A stretch of DNA of 64,000 nucleotides from Pelistega suis (GTDB lineage: Bacteria; Pseudomonadota; Gammaproteobacteria; Burkholderiales; Burkholderiaceae_B): the NCBI RefSeq assembly GCF_013133795.1, contig NZ_JABGBN010000006.1, positions 1 to 64,000 on the forward strand, in the 5' to 3' direction. The notes below the pieces were generated by a model. That model saw only the letters and a list, made by a program, of their open reading frames with translations. It was not told where the DNA came from and did no database searches. A program made the translations under genes and the position numbers. This document shows, one piece after another, positions 1 to 8,699 of the stretch (the first letter of the stretch is position 1; the number at the start of each line of letters is the position of its first letter).

Positions 1-1053
1 ATTCAAGCAGGTGTTGTCTTAGAACAATTACAACAGGCGGTATTAGAACAAGGCTGGTATTTTCCGCTTGATTTAGGGGCGCGTGGTTCTTGCCAGATAG
101 GCGGTAATATTGCAACTAATGCGGGGGGAAATAAGGTCTTTCGTTATGGGACGACTAGGGAGTTGGTCCTAGGGTTAGAGGTGGTGTTACCTGATGGTAC
201 GGTACTCAATATGCTAAATCGAGTCATCAAAAATAATACAGGTTTAGATTTAAAACATCTCTTTATTGGAACCGAGGGACGTTATGGTGTGATTACCCGT
301 GCTTGTGTGCGCTTATTTCCAAAGCCTGCAGCTGTGTATAGTGCCTTAGCGGCGTTAAAGTCATTTACTGACGTGACGGTATTATTGAAAGAAGCGAGAG
401 CGAGTATGGCGGAGTTATCCAGCTTTGAGGTGATGTGGGATAATTATTTAAAAACCGCTGCCCAAGTGACGAATAAAGCAATTCCGTTTGATGGGCAATA
501 CCCTATTTATGTGTTGTTAGAGGCAGAAGGTGCAGCGGAAGGACTAGATACCAAGTTGACGACTTTTTTAGAGCAGCAATTAGAGAGTGGTTTATTGCAA
601 GATGTTATTATTCCGCAGAGTGAGGAACAAGCAAAAGGTCTTTGGCATATTCGTGATGCGAGTGGCGAAACCTTACGTATTATGAAACATTTTGTCGCCT
701 TTGATATTGGTATTCCTTTAAAGCATATGCAGGAGTTTATTGAAAAAACGGAGCAAGCCTTACAAGCCAAATACCCCCATGCGATGAATTTATTTTTCGG
801 TCATTTGGGTGATGGTAATCTGCATTTATTAACAGGGAAATTGACTGAGGAAGAGTTATTGCCTGTCGAGGATTTGGTGTATCAATTAACCGCATTGTAT
901 GGTGGTAGTATTACAGCAGAGCATGGTATTGGTCGTATTAAAAAGCCATTTTTACATTACAGCCGCAGTCCTGAGCAAATTAAATTAATGCAAAAAATCA
1001 GAGAGTTAATTAACTCAGATAATCTATTAAATAAAGCTCGAGTAGTAAATTAA
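1..1053 (+). CDS. FAD-binding oxidoreductase, GlcD/D-lactate dehydrogenase family (5' truncated)
   Basis: The reading frame is open from base 1, so the start lies outside the window; about 350 residues are visible. The translated beginning carries GGNIATNAGG, the FAD-contacting motif of the VAO/GlcD family of 2-hydroxyacid oxidases. The end carries GHLGDGNLH and ITAEHGIGR, the usual C-terminal substrate and cofactor motifs. The family oxidises D-lactate, glycolate or D-2-hydroxyglutarate to the 2-oxoacid and passes electrons to the respiratory chain or a flavoprotein. The exact substrate cannot be told. An internal TTG at 163 could be mistaken for a start, but homology continues upstream of it. 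Confidence 0.88.
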   Translation: MQAGVVLEQLQQAVLEQGWYFPLDLGARGSCQIGGNIATNAGGNKVFRYGTTRELVLGLEVVLPDGTVLNMLNRVIKNNTGLDLKHLFIGTEGRYGVITRACVRLFPKPAAVYSALAALKSFTDVTVLLKEARASMAELSSFEVMWDNYLKTAAQVTNKAIPFDGQYPIYVLLEAEGAAEGLDTKLTTFLEQQLESGLLQDVIIPQSEEQAKGLWHIRDASGETLRIMKHFVAFDIGIPLKHMQEFIEKTEQALQAKYPHAMNLFFGHLGDGNLHLLTGKLTEEELLPVEDLVYQLTALYGGSITAEHGIGRIKKPFLHYSRSPEQIKLMQKIRELINSDNLLNKARVVN

Positions 1054-1093
1054 TGATTAATCGTTAAAATTTGAACCCATCAAGCATAGAGTT

Positions 1094-1139
1094 TGAACTG
1101 ACCCCCATAAGTTGGACACCACTTATGGGGGTCAGTTCA
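1094..1139. terminator. Perfect 19-bp palindrome after the FAD oxidase gene
   Basis: Arms 1094-1112 and 1121-1139 are perfectly complementary around an 8-base loop. The hairpin lies 41 bases after the oxidase stop and 50 bases from the convergent tcuB stop. There is no strong T run, so it may work as a bidirectional barrier rather than a classical terminator. The arm (TGAACTGACCCCCATAAGT) resembles terminal repeats of IS3/IS150-type elements as I remember them, so it may be two abutted IS ends. Confidence 0.5.
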
Positions 1140-1189
1140 TTTTTAACGTATTGGGGGTTTTTCAAAAACGCTTAGATATGAATATCTAA

Positions 1190-2275
1190 TTAGTGCTTAT
1201 GCTGCTCTTGTTCTTCTTTGGCATGTTTGAGTAAGGCACCTAGGCGGTAGAAGCCGTGTACAAACTTACCAAATGGCATCGTTAGGAATAGCGATAAGAT
1301 CACGCTAAGATGTACGATAAGCAATACCTTCAGTGCAGCTGTCTCGCGGAATGCCATTAATAACAAACCAGTAGTTGCTGCTAAGAATAATTGAGCGATA
1401 AAAGCATAATCCATACCCATTTGACGGATATCTTTAATGTTTTCATCCGCTTTTGTCTTTAATATAAACAAACCTGCTGTACCGATGGCTAATGAGATTC
1501 CTCCTAATGTGCCACTGAGTTTTGGTAGGCTGAAGAAAGCATAAGGGGCTTGCATATCAAACACATAGTGCAACACGGTACCTGAGGCAGTTGCTAAGAA
1601 GCATAGCATAAAGCCGTAGAAGGTAAAGTGGTGAAAATGTCTTCTCCATGGAGAGATATTGTCATCAGGGTAAGTACAGCCTGACTTGACGTTGCCATGG
1701 AGGTGTTTGAGGCTGAGACCTTCGGCTAGGGCTTGTTTGACATAGTTCATCTTAAAGAGTGAGCTAAATGATTCGCCAATATCTTTGAGGAAGTTGTTAA
1801 ATCCTAGGAATATACAAACGGCAACCCATAAGAAACTCGCGCCGAATACGGTTACAAGGAAGTTATGCGGGAAAATAGCGTAGAACTCTCCTGGTAATGC
1901 CTCACTACCTTGGCTAGCAAAGAAGAAAAGAGCAATCAGACCGAGAATGAAGACTAATGATGAAATCAATCCATTCTTATTAAACCAGTTGCCGATAAAG
2001 CCTGGCCAGGCGTATTGTCTATAAGTATCAGCGCGTACTTTGGCTAATTGTTGGGGAATGTTGACTTGGAATTCATGCGGTGGTGCAAATTGGCATGCAT
2101 AAAAACATTCGCTACAATTATGGCATAAGTTAGCTAAGTAATGGATATCACCATCAGTAAAAGAGAGGCGTTTCTCCATTGCTGGGAATACTGGACAGAA
2201 TCCTTCGCAGTAGCGGCAAGAGTTACAGATGCCCACTGAGTGTTTAGCTTCTTCAACGATTTTAATGACTTTCAT
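1190..2275 (-). CDS. tcuB: TcuB, membrane Fe-S/heme electron-transfer protein for tricarballylate oxidation
   Basis: The 361-residue protein has two N-terminal [4Fe-4S] motifs, C17-x2-C20-x2-C23-x3-C27-P and C51-x2-C54-x2-C57-x3-C61, followed by several hydrophobic membrane segments. This is the CitB/TcuB architecture. In Salmonella TcuB takes electrons from the FADH2 of TcuA and hands them to the quinone pool. I chose the ATG at 2275, which overlaps the end of tcuA by 14 bases; the longer frame to 2344 only adds residues read antiphase to tcuA. It is transcribed with tcuA. Confidence 0.87.
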   Translation of the reverse strand: MKVIKIVEEAKHSVGICNSCRYCEGFCPVFPAMEKRLSFTDGDIHYLANLCHNCSECFYACQFAPPHEFQVNIPQQLAKVRADTYRQYAWPGFIGNWFNKNGLISSLVFILGLIALFFFASQGSEALPGEFYAIFPHNFLVTVFGASFLWVAVCIFLGFNNFLKDIGESFSSLFKMNYVKQALAEGLSLKHLHGNVKSGCTYPDDNISPWRRHFHHFTFYGFMLCFLATASGTVLHYVFDMQAPYAFFSLPKLSGTLGGISLAIGTAGLFILKTKADENIKDIRQMGMDYAFIAQLFLAATTGLLLMAFRETAALKVLLIVHLSVILSLFLTMPFGKFVHGFYRLGALLKHAKEEQEQHKH

Positions 2276-3653
2276 TTTTTGCGGCCTCCTCACCTGCGAT
2301 ACGACCAAATACAGTACCAATAGCCATGCCGAAACCAGCAACATAGCCTTGACTTAAAATATTACCTGCCATGATTTCACCGGCAGCAAAAAGGTTCTTT
2401 GATGGTTGTCCGTCTGCCATCGTGATACGAGCTTTTTTGTCTACTTTGACGCCCATATAGGTAAAGGTAATACCTGTGGCGAGTGGATAAGCGTAGAATG
2501 GGCCTTGGTCAATTTTGAGTGCCCAGTGCGTTTTGTTAGGGTTTAAACCTTCGGTGCGACAGTCATCTAACTCATTGTGATTGAAGGTGCCTGGCTGCAC
2601 GGCGGCATTATAGTTGCGGATAGTTTCCATTGCTTTATCCACGGGTAAACCAAGTTTTTCTATCAATTCTTCTAAAGTGTCTGCACTAATTGATTTAAAG
2701 ACTGAGGGCATAAAGCGACCAATAGATTTTGAGTCAATAATACAGTAACCTACTTGGTCTGGCTGTTGTGCTACAAGACGTCCCCAGATGGCATAGCGTT
2801 TTGGCCAAAAGTCTTCGCCTTCGTCATAGAAACGCTCGCCATGCTTGTTGAGTACGATACCGAGTGATACACAATCTACGCGGGTGACGATCCCTCCGTC
2901 ATAGAGTGGAGAGCGGGCATCAATAGCGACCGCATGACCTTGTGTGGGGTCGCCGATAATCATTGCCTGGTTACGTATCAATTCTTTGAGCATCTTCCCT
3001 TGGTTAAAGCGGGTGCCACGGATGAGAAAGTTTTTAGCGGCTGGCCCCCAAGCCTCTTCTAACCATTCCCGGTTAGATTCAAAACCACCAGAGGCAATGA
3101 CGTAGGCATTGGCTGTCAATGTGGATTCGTCGCCATTAGCTTTTATGGTGATAGAGTCGCATTGATTGCCAGTCATATTTAATGAGGTAACTTCCGTTTC
3201 ATAACGGATGTCGATGCCGAGGCGTTCTGCCGCTTTGTAATAAGCATTAACCAGTGCTTTACCACCGCCTAAGAAGAAAGCATTGGTACGACCAAGGTGT
3301 AATGTACCACCTAATGATGGTTGGAAACGGACACCATGTTTTTTCATCCATGACGTACAGGTAGAGGTAGAGCGAATCACAAAGCGAGCCATTTCCTCAT
3401 TGGTTTGTCCTTTTGTTACGCGGAAAACGTCTTGGAAAAACTCATCTTCTGGGTAGCTATCGACCAATACATCTGTAGGAGCATCATGCATACAACGTAA
3501 GTTGCGGGTATGGCTACTATTACCACCACGCCAGACCTTAGGGGCGCTTTCGAGTAATAAAACCGACTGCGCGCCATGTTCTTTTGCAGAAATAGCGGCA
3601 CAGAGTGCTGCATTTCCTCCACCGATGACGATGACATCATATTTTTTGTTCAT
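2262..3653 (-). CDS. tcuA: TcuA, FAD-dependent tricarballylate dehydrogenase
   Basis: A 463-residue flavoprotein of the fumarate reductase/succinate dehydrogenase flavin family. The N-terminus has the dinucleotide-binding motif VIGGGNAALCAA, and the C-terminus has the family's second FAD motif, LFAAGEIMAGNILSQGY. TcuA oxidises tricarballylate to cis-aconitate, removing an inhibitor of aconitase and feeding the TCA cycle. It is the first gene of tcuAB and reads away from the GntR regulator, with a palindromic operator between them (3682-3703). Related flavoproteins acting on other dicarboxylates cannot be excluded, but the TcuB partner makes this the best call. Confidence 0.85.
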   Translation of the reverse strand: MNKKYDVIVIGGGNAALCAAISAKEHGAQSVLLLESAPKVWRGGNSSHTRNLRCMHDAPTDVLVDSYPEDEFFQDVFRVTKGQTNEEMARFVIRSTSTCTSWMKKHGVRFQPSLGGTLHLGRTNAFFLGGGKALVNAYYKAAERLGIDIRYETEVTSLNMTGNQCDSITIKANGDESTLTANAYVIASGGFESNREWLEEAWGPAAKNFLIRGTRFNQGKMLKELIRNQAMIIGDPTQGHAVAIDARSPLYDGGIVTRVDCVSLGIVLNKHGERFYDEGEDFWPKRYAIWGRLVAQQPDQVGYCIIDSKSIGRFMPSVFKSISADTLEELIEKLGLPVDKAMETIRNYNAAVQPGTFNHNELDDCRTEGLNPNKTHWALKIDQGPFYAYPLATGITFTYMGVKVDKKARITMADGQPSKNLFAAGEIMAGNILSQGYVAGFGMAIGTVFGRIAGEEAAKNESH

Positions 3654-3681
3654 TTTTATGCCTCATTATGAATACATATGT

Positions 3682-3703
3682 ATATTATTGTACACAATAA
3701 TAT
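3682..3703. promoter_or_regulatory. Palindromic operator in the tcuA/regulator gap
   Basis: Arms 3682-3691 and 3694-3703 are perfect 10-base inverted repeats separated by two bases; the core TTGTACACAA is at 3688-3697. The shape fits FCD-type GntR regulators, which often bind TTGTATACAA-like sites. Sixteen of 17 bases (3681-3697) recur at 8589-8605 upstream of tctC. It sits 29 bases before the tcuA start, where a repressor would block transcription. Confidence 0.65.
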
Positions 3704-3785
3704 TAAAACGTCAATTGTTGTTTGAAGAAAAGGGTGGGTAGATGATATTATTTAAGTATCTTTAGTTTTTCTGAGAAGTTTGTTT

Positions 3786-4502
3786 ATGGTAACGAGAAAA
3801 AAAGACATGCTCAAAAAAGTAGATGATTTGTCCAAAGAGGAGATGGATCATAGTGAAGCGTATGAGAAAGGCTTGACCGCAGCAGATCAGGCATACTCCT
3901 ATATTATTAATGCACTGACAGATGGTACGATGCTACCGGGTATGCGTGTGCGAGAAGCTGAAATGGCCTCAGTTATTGGGATTAGTCGTACACCCATCCG
4001 TGAGGCCTTGAATCGTTTAATCAATGAGGGATTGGTGAGTAATGATCCTCGGCGTGGTTTGATTATTACTGAACTAGATCAGAGTATGGTCGGTGAGTTG
4101 TATGAAATGCGTCGAGTACTAGAGAGTACCGCAGCGGGTTTAGCTGCTCGACATGCAACGGATGTGGAAATCGCCGTGCTACGCACCCTTATGGAAAATG
4201 ATACGAAGGCTACAACGGTACAAGAGGTGACAGCGAATAATAAGTTATTCCATCAAGTGCTGTATAAGTGTGGACATAATCGCTATCTATTAAAGACATT
4301 ACAAGCGTTGCAGAATTCTATGTTGTTGTTGGGGACGAGTACGTTGGAAAATAAAGTACGTGCTGAACATGCTCAGCAAGAGCATGAGCAAATTGTGAAA
4401 GCTCTTGAAGCTCGAGATCCTGAGCGTGCAGCTCAAGTCGCGAGTGAGCATATTAGTAATGCGTATAAAGAACGCTTAAATAAGTTCTTATTTCAATCTT
4501 AG
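3786..4502 (+). CDS. GntR family (FCD domain) transcriptional regulator
   Basis: About 238 residues. An N-terminal winged helix-turn-helix carries the family signature (GTMLPGMRVREAEMA, then GISRTPIREALNRL). A C-terminal all-helical FCD domain follows, with the expected effector or metal-binding positions (MRRVLESTAAGLAARHA, then NKLFHQVLY, then EHEQIVKAL). I chose the ATG at 3786 because GAGAAG lies 7 bases before it; a TTG at 3780 is the alternative. The gene is divergent from tcuAB and convergent, with a 15-base overlap, with the AbrB-like gene. By position it is the likely repressor of tcu and tct genes with a carboxylate effector. Salmonella TcuR is a LysR protein, so this is a different regulator type. 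Confidence 0.88.
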   Translation: MVTRKKDMLKKVDDLSKEEMDHSEAYEKGLTAADQAYSYIINALTDGTMLPGMRVREAEMASVIGISRTPIREALNRLINEGLVSNDPRRGLIITELDQSMVGELYEMRRVLESTAAGLAARHATDVEIAVLRTLMENDTKATTVQEVTANNKLFHQVLYKCGHNRYLLKTLQALQNSMLLLGTSTLENKVRAEHAQQEHEQIVKALEARDPERAAQVASEHISNAYKERLNKFLFQS

Positions 4503-5537
4503 TTTCTGAGCGAGCTTTTTCATTACTTTGTAGAGAGGTTCTGCTAGTATCAGCACAAAAACCAATCGAGAAATTTGAAAGCTTGTCACAATCGGTGCTT
4601 CAAGCAAAAGCACTTTGGCGGTAATTGCCATTTCGGCGATACCGCCAGGGCTGAGACTAAGAATGCTAGTAGGGTAGTAAATGCCATTGATAGATGAAAG
4701 TAATAAAGCAAAACCAATCGTCACCAATAGATAGAATGTAATGGTAATCAAAATTACCAAGAGAAATTTTGGGGCTTGTTTAAAGAAGTTAGGCGTATAG
4801 TTACTTCCCAACGACCAGCCAATTAACAGTTGTGCAAAATTGAGTAGACTACTAGGAAGGCTACTGAGATGTATATTATGGGCAGTTAATATACCAGTCA
4901 GGACAATGCTACCAATAACAAAAGCATTAGGTATTTTTAGTTTTTCAAAGACTACGCCCATTACGGCGGAGCTTGCGAGTAAAAGTAATAACCCTTCAAA
5001 TGAGAAACTCGTAGAGGTATCATTAGTCGGCGTATTGCCGTGGTACTCCATCAGTTGAAAAAACAAAGGAATGGTAATGGTGACGATAAGGATGCGTAGG
5101 CTATGTGCTGAAGCAGTTAATTGTTTATCGGCACGGTTGCGTTCAGCCAAGACAACCATTTCACTCGCCCCTCCAATCGTTGAGGAAAAGAAAGCCGTCG
5201 TGAAATCAACTTTGGCCAGTTTTGTAATAATGAGTGATCCTAGTGAACCCAACAACAGAGTAAAACAACAAGCAAGAATAATATAACTTAGTAATGGTGT
5301 TAGGGTATCAATAGTGGTCGGTGTAAAATAAAGCCCCAAGGAAATACCAATAATCCATTGACCCATTTTGCGAAAAAAAGGATGGGAATGGATGGGGGCG
5401 TGATTAACTCGAAAAATTAACGTGGCTAACAAAGATCCTAATAGCCAAGGGATAGGAGCCCCTATCCCTTTGGCGAGAAGTGCACCACTAAGAGCAATAA
5501 AAAATCCTAAGATAATCGCTTTAGTTGGCAGGTGCAT
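4488..5537 (-). CDS. AbrB-type membrane protein (last gene of the tct operon)
   Basis: A 349-residue, very hydrophobic protein with about ten predicted membrane spans. It shows an internal duplication: GAPIPWLLGSLLATLIF near the start resembles KIPNAFVIGSIVLTGIL in the second half, and both halves have a GGxxEM motif (STIGGASEMV and LSPGGIAEMA). This fits the AbrB duplication family (formerly annotated ammonia monooxygenase), whose function is unsettled. It overlaps the tctA end by 17 bases, so it is probably translationally coupled. Co-transport or quality-control roles are possible; I cannot assign one. Confidence 0.75.
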   Translation of the reverse strand: MHLPTKAIILGFFIALSGALLAKGIGAPIPWLLGSLLATLIFRVNHAPIHSHPFFRKMGQWIIGISLGLYFTPTTIDTLTPLLSYIILACCFTLLLGSLGSLIITKLAKVDFTTAFFSSTIGGASEMVVLAERNRADKQLTASAHSLRILIVTITIPLFFQLMEYHGNTPTNDTSTSFSFEGLLLLLASSAVMGVVFEKLKIPNAFVIGSIVLTGILTAHNIHLSSLPSSLLNFAQLLIGWSLGSNYTPNFFKQAPKFLLVILITITFYLLVTIGFALLLSSINGIYYPTSILSLSPGGIAEMAITAKVLLLEAPIVTSFQISRLVFVLILAEPLYKVMKKLAQKLRLK

Positions 5538-7041
5538 TTTTAGCAGACATTAATCGACGCAAAATAGGAGGAATAATTAATACGCCAAGAGCCAATATCC
5601 ATAGGACTATACAAATAGTACTTTCGAAAAGAATATGGATGTCACCATTAGAAATAGATAGGGCTCGTCTTAGGTTTTGCTCCATCATATTTCCTAAAAC
5701 AACACCAAGCACCATTGGCGCTAGGGGAACATTAAATTTACGTAAAGCATAGCCTATCGCACCGACAATGACGACAGCAAATAAATCAAAAGATGTACTG
5801 TTCAAGGCATAAACACCAATAAAACTAATGCTCAGGATGCCAGGTACTAAAATCCAAGGCGGGATTCTTAGCATAGAGGCAAAGACCCCGACCAGCGGAA
5901 TATTCATAAACAGTAGCATGAGATTTGCAATAAATAGAGAGGCAATGAGCCCCCATACAATAGTCGGTTGTTGCTCAAAGAGTGCTGGGCCAGGCGTAAT
6001 ATTATAGAGCGTTAGTGCGCCCATCATGACGGCTGTCGTTCCAGAGCCTGGAACACCTAGCGTTAGCATGGGAATAAAAGAACCAGTGGCTGCTGCATTA
6101 TTGGCCGCTTCAGGAGCAACTAGACCTCTTAAATCGCCTTGCCCAAACTTTGCGGATGGATCTTTACTTTCGGTAAGTTTTTTCTCATTGGCATAAGCAA
6201 CAGCAGAGGCAACACTAGCACCTGCTCCGGGGAGAATACCAATCAAAAATCCACTGATGCCAGCTCGTAAGGTAGCCCACCATGTAAAGATAATTTCTTT
6301 AAGTGAGAAGATTTTACGATGACTATGAGGAATAGAGATTGAATGTCCCGTTAACAGTTTTTCGAGCATTTGCAACATTTCTGAAATGGCAAATAAACCG
6401 ATAACAATAACAACAAAGTCAAGACCATCGGATAAACTAGGTGCATCAAAAGTGTAGCGATATACGCCAGAATTAGCGTCAACACCAATGGTTGAAATAG
6501 CTAGACCAATTAATGCAGAAATTGCCCCTTTGATGGGCTGTTCACCTAATAAACTTGTCAAGGCGACAAATGCAAATACCATGAGGACAAAGTATTCTGC
6601 GGGACCAAATGCCATTGCCCAATTAGCGAGTAAGGGAGCAAGTGCCAATACACCGATGACAGCAATAGTAGAGCCAATAAATGATGCCCATGCCGATATG
6701 GATAGGGCAACGCTTGCTAAACCTTGGCGTGCCAATGGGTAGCCATCCAATGTGGTCATAACGGCAGCTGCCTCGCCTGGTACATTAATTAAAATAGAAG
6801 AAATGCGTCCACCATATTCAGCACCCACATAGACGGCAGCAAGCAAAATCAGAGCTGTCTCTGGTGGGAGTTGCATAGCAAATGCAATAGGCACTAACAT
6901 AGCAACGCCATTGATGGGGCCTAAGCCGGGAAGCACTCCTACAATGGTACCCATAAATGCACCTAGAGCGGCAACTAAAAGGTTCAATGCAGAAAAAGCA
7001 ACACCAAAACCGATTGAGAGAGAATCCAAGATATTGCTCAT
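5521..7041 (-). CDS. tctA: TctA, large permease subunit of a tripartite tricarboxylate transporter
   Basis: A 506-residue membrane protein with the TctA signatures GVLPGLGPINGVAM near the N-terminus and GILPGAGASVASAVAYANEK in the middle, followed by TLGVPGSGTTAVMMGAL. TctA forms the transport channel of the sodium-dependent, receptor-assisted TTT system for citrate-like and other carboxylates. It overlaps tctB by 4 bases (ATGA) and the AbrB-type gene by 17 bases. Together with tcuAB it suggests import of a tricarboxylate such as tricarballylate, but the ligand is inferred from context only. Confidence 0.92.
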   Translation of the reverse strand: MSNILDSLSIGFGVAFSALNLLVAALGAFMGTIVGVLPGLGPINGVAMLVPIAFAMQLPPETALILLAAVYVGAEYGGRISSILINVPGEAAAVMTTLDGYPLARQGLASVALSISAWASFIGSTIAVIGVLALAPLLANWAMAFGPAEYFVLMVFAFVALTSLLGEQPIKGAISALIGLAISTIGVDANSGVYRYTFDAPSLSDGLDFVVIVIGLFAISEMLQMLEKLLTGHSISIPHSHRKIFSLKEIIFTWWATLRAGISGFLIGILPGAGASVASAVAYANEKKLTESKDPSAKFGQGDLRGLVAPEAANNAAATGSFIPMLTLGVPGSGTTAVMMGALTLYNITPGPALFEQQPTIVWGLIASLFIANLMLLFMNIPLVGVFASMLRIPPWILVPGILSISFIGVYALNSTSFDLFAVVIVGAIGYALRKFNVPLAPMVLGVVLGNMMEQNLRRALSISNGDIHILFESTICIVLWILALGVLIIPPILRRLMSAKNAPAN

Positions 7042-7481
7042 AATAGTTCTCCTAGTATGCCAACAGGTAGAATGACATCAAGTAATTTATCAAAGAGTAC
7101 AAAAAATCCGATACCAATGACAATTCCTGCGCAAGTAGCATGCCACCATTTTGCTTCGAATAAATGGCCTACTAAGGTAACCATTATTATCGTTGATATA
7201 ACAAAGCCTAACCATTGAAAAGTAAAGGCGTAGATGGCAATAAAGACCAACATTATGAAAATGCGAATATTGGCACCTCTAGGGTTTGGCGTGATAGGAT
7301 TGCCACCTTTAATAATTAGGGTGATGCCACAGAGACCTAAAGCGAAAGCGATAATTAGTGGAAAGGCTTTAGGACCAATAGGCTCGTAAGAAAAAGGAGC
7401 CTCTAGGTCATATCCATAAATTGTTAGGAAAATGGCAACTAGTAGGGTGATAAATCCTAAAGTACGATCAGTTAATGACAT
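7038..7481 (-). CDS. tctB: TctB, small membrane subunit of the tripartite tricarboxylate transporter
   Basis: A 147-residue protein with four hydrophobic helices. It has the family pattern of a first helix followed by a periplasmic loop (GPKAFPLIIAFALGLCG), and ends in a helix pair (VGHLFEAKWWHATCAGI, then VLFDKLLDVILPVG). TctB is the poorly conserved four-helix partner of TctA. The ATG at 7481 is 67 bases downstream of tctC, and the end overlaps tctA by 4 bases. Confidence 0.88.
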   Translation of the reverse strand: MSLTDRTLGFITLLVAIFLTIYGYDLEAPFSYEPIGPKAFPLIIAFALGLCGITLIIKGGNPITPNPRGANIRIFIMLVFIAIYAFTFQWLGFVISTIIMVTLVGHLFEAKWWHATCAGIVIGIGFFVLFDKLLDVILPVGILGELL

Positions 7482-7500
7482 AGTGAGAAAATAAGAAATA

Positions 7501-7531
7501 ACTGCATCACTAAAAACAAGTGTGATGCAGT
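7501..7531 (-). terminator. Hairpin between tctC and tctB (probable attenuator)
   Basis: Arms 7501-7510 and 7522-7531 are perfectly complementary around an 11-base loop. On the minus strand the hairpin follows the tctC stop and is itself followed by a T-rich but interrupted stretch before tctB. Such a partial terminator would let the receptor be made in excess over the membrane subunits. Confidence 0.55.
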
Positions 7532-7548
7532 CAAGTTAATAAAGTGAT

Positions 7549-8538
7549 TTATTTTTTGATAAGACCAAAAGAGTCTGCGAGTTCTTGGAAACGTTGTACT
7601 TGTGCTTGTACATAGTCATCAAGCTCTTTGCCTGTCTTATCGAATACAAATAGACCTTGTTGCTCTTGAATTTTACGGAACGCTTCGGTTTTATAAAGTT
7701 CGTTAAAGGCATTTACCCACCAGTTGTAGTCTGCATCAGAGACTTTAGGGCCAACGTAAAATCCTCTGATAATTGACCACACGATATCATAACCTTGTTC
7801 TTTTGCTGTTGGTGTATTTTCAAAAACACCGGGAAGACGATCATCGCTGAATACGGCTAATACTCTTACTGGTGCACCACCTTCAATTAGCCCTCGAGCC
7901 TCGGCTACGCCAGTAATAAGAACTTGAACATGACCGCCGCGTAAGGCTGTTGCACTCTCACCACCCCCTTCAAAAGCGACAAAGCGCATTTTTTTATAAT
8001 CTACTCCAGCTGCTTTGGCTGTTAGTGCGGCAGTCATCCAATCTTGACTACCAACTGAACCACCGGCGCCAAAGACAACTTTAGATGGGTCACTGCTTAA
8101 TGTATCCATCAAAGACTTCAAGTCTTTAAATGGAGAATCATCTTTGACAACAATAGAACCGTAATCACTTCCCACAGCAGCTAACCAACGTACATCTTTA
8201 CTGGAGTATTTACCAAATTTACCTTGTGCTAGGTTAAGCAGAGATCCTCCAGAGAAGGCGACTATGGCATTAGGGTCAGCTGGACGAGAATTGATAATAT
8301 TGTTATAAGCAACGGCACCGATACCGCCGGGCATATAGATGGTTCGCATCGGAGTATCTAGTAAATTAGTTTGTTGAAAACTATTAACAGCAATGCGACA
8401 GGTTAAGTCAAAGCCACCACCGGGTTGTGCTGGAGCAATACATTCTGGTTTGGCGGGTGTTTTTTGTGCATGAGCAAGGCTAGGAATTAATAAACAGGTA
8501 AAAAGGGTGCTTAATAATGATTTTTTAATGATAGACAT
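7549..8538 (-). CDS. tctC: TctC/Bug family periplasmic solute receptor
   Basis: A 329-residue protein with a signal peptide (charged start, hydrophobic core, probable cleavage after AHA near residue 24). The mature part has the Bug fold signatures: an early PGGGFDLTCR loop, GGIGAVAYNNI, and the central VVFGAGGSVGSQDW segment. It captures a carboxylate in the periplasm and delivers it to TctAB. A strong AGGAGG site lies just before the ATG. It is the first gene of tctC-tctB-tctA-abrB; the operator at 8596-8605 lies 58 bases upstream. Confidence 0.9.
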   Translation of the reverse strand: MSIIKKSLLSTLFTCLLIPSLAHAQKTPAKPECIAPAQPGGGFDLTCRIAVNSFQQTNLLDTPMRTIYMPGGIGAVAYNNIINSRPADPNAIVAFSGGSLLNLAQGKFGKYSSKDVRWLAAVGSDYGSIVVKDDSPFKDLKSLMDTLSSDPSKVVFGAGGSVGSQDWMTAALTAKAAGVDYKKMRFVAFEGGGESATALRGGHVQVLITGVAEARGLIEGGAPVRVLAVFSDDRLPGVFENTPTAKEQGYDIVWSIIRGFYVGPKVSDADYNWWVNAFNELYKTEAFRKIQEQQGLFVFDKTGKELDDYVQAQVQRFQELADSFGLIKK

Positions 8539-8588
8539 TGAGGCCTCCTAAGTAGGAATGATGGTTCAATAAATAGAAAAATATCTTA

Positions 8589-8605
8589 TATATTATTGTA
8601 TACAA
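8589..8605. promoter_or_regulatory. Second GntR-type operator, tctC/dehydrogenase gap
   Basis: TTGTATACAA at 8596-8605 is a perfect palindrome. The 17 bases 8589-8605 match 3681-3697 in front of tcuA with one change (T for C). It lies between tctC (minus) and the D-2-hydroxyacid dehydrogenase gene (plus), about 95 bases before the latter, so it could control both directions. Confidence 0.62.
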
Positions 8606-8699
8606 AAAAATACATAAATATTCTAATGGTATTCACTAGTATTTTAATGGTGAGATTAAAAATAAAATAAACCAAATGATAAGGAAGGAGGTAATGTAG

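Noticed and set aside
2276-2344. Longer N-terminus for TcuB
   Set aside because: These 23 residues are antiphase to the conserved TcuA C-terminus; the ATG at 2275 begins the family N-terminus.
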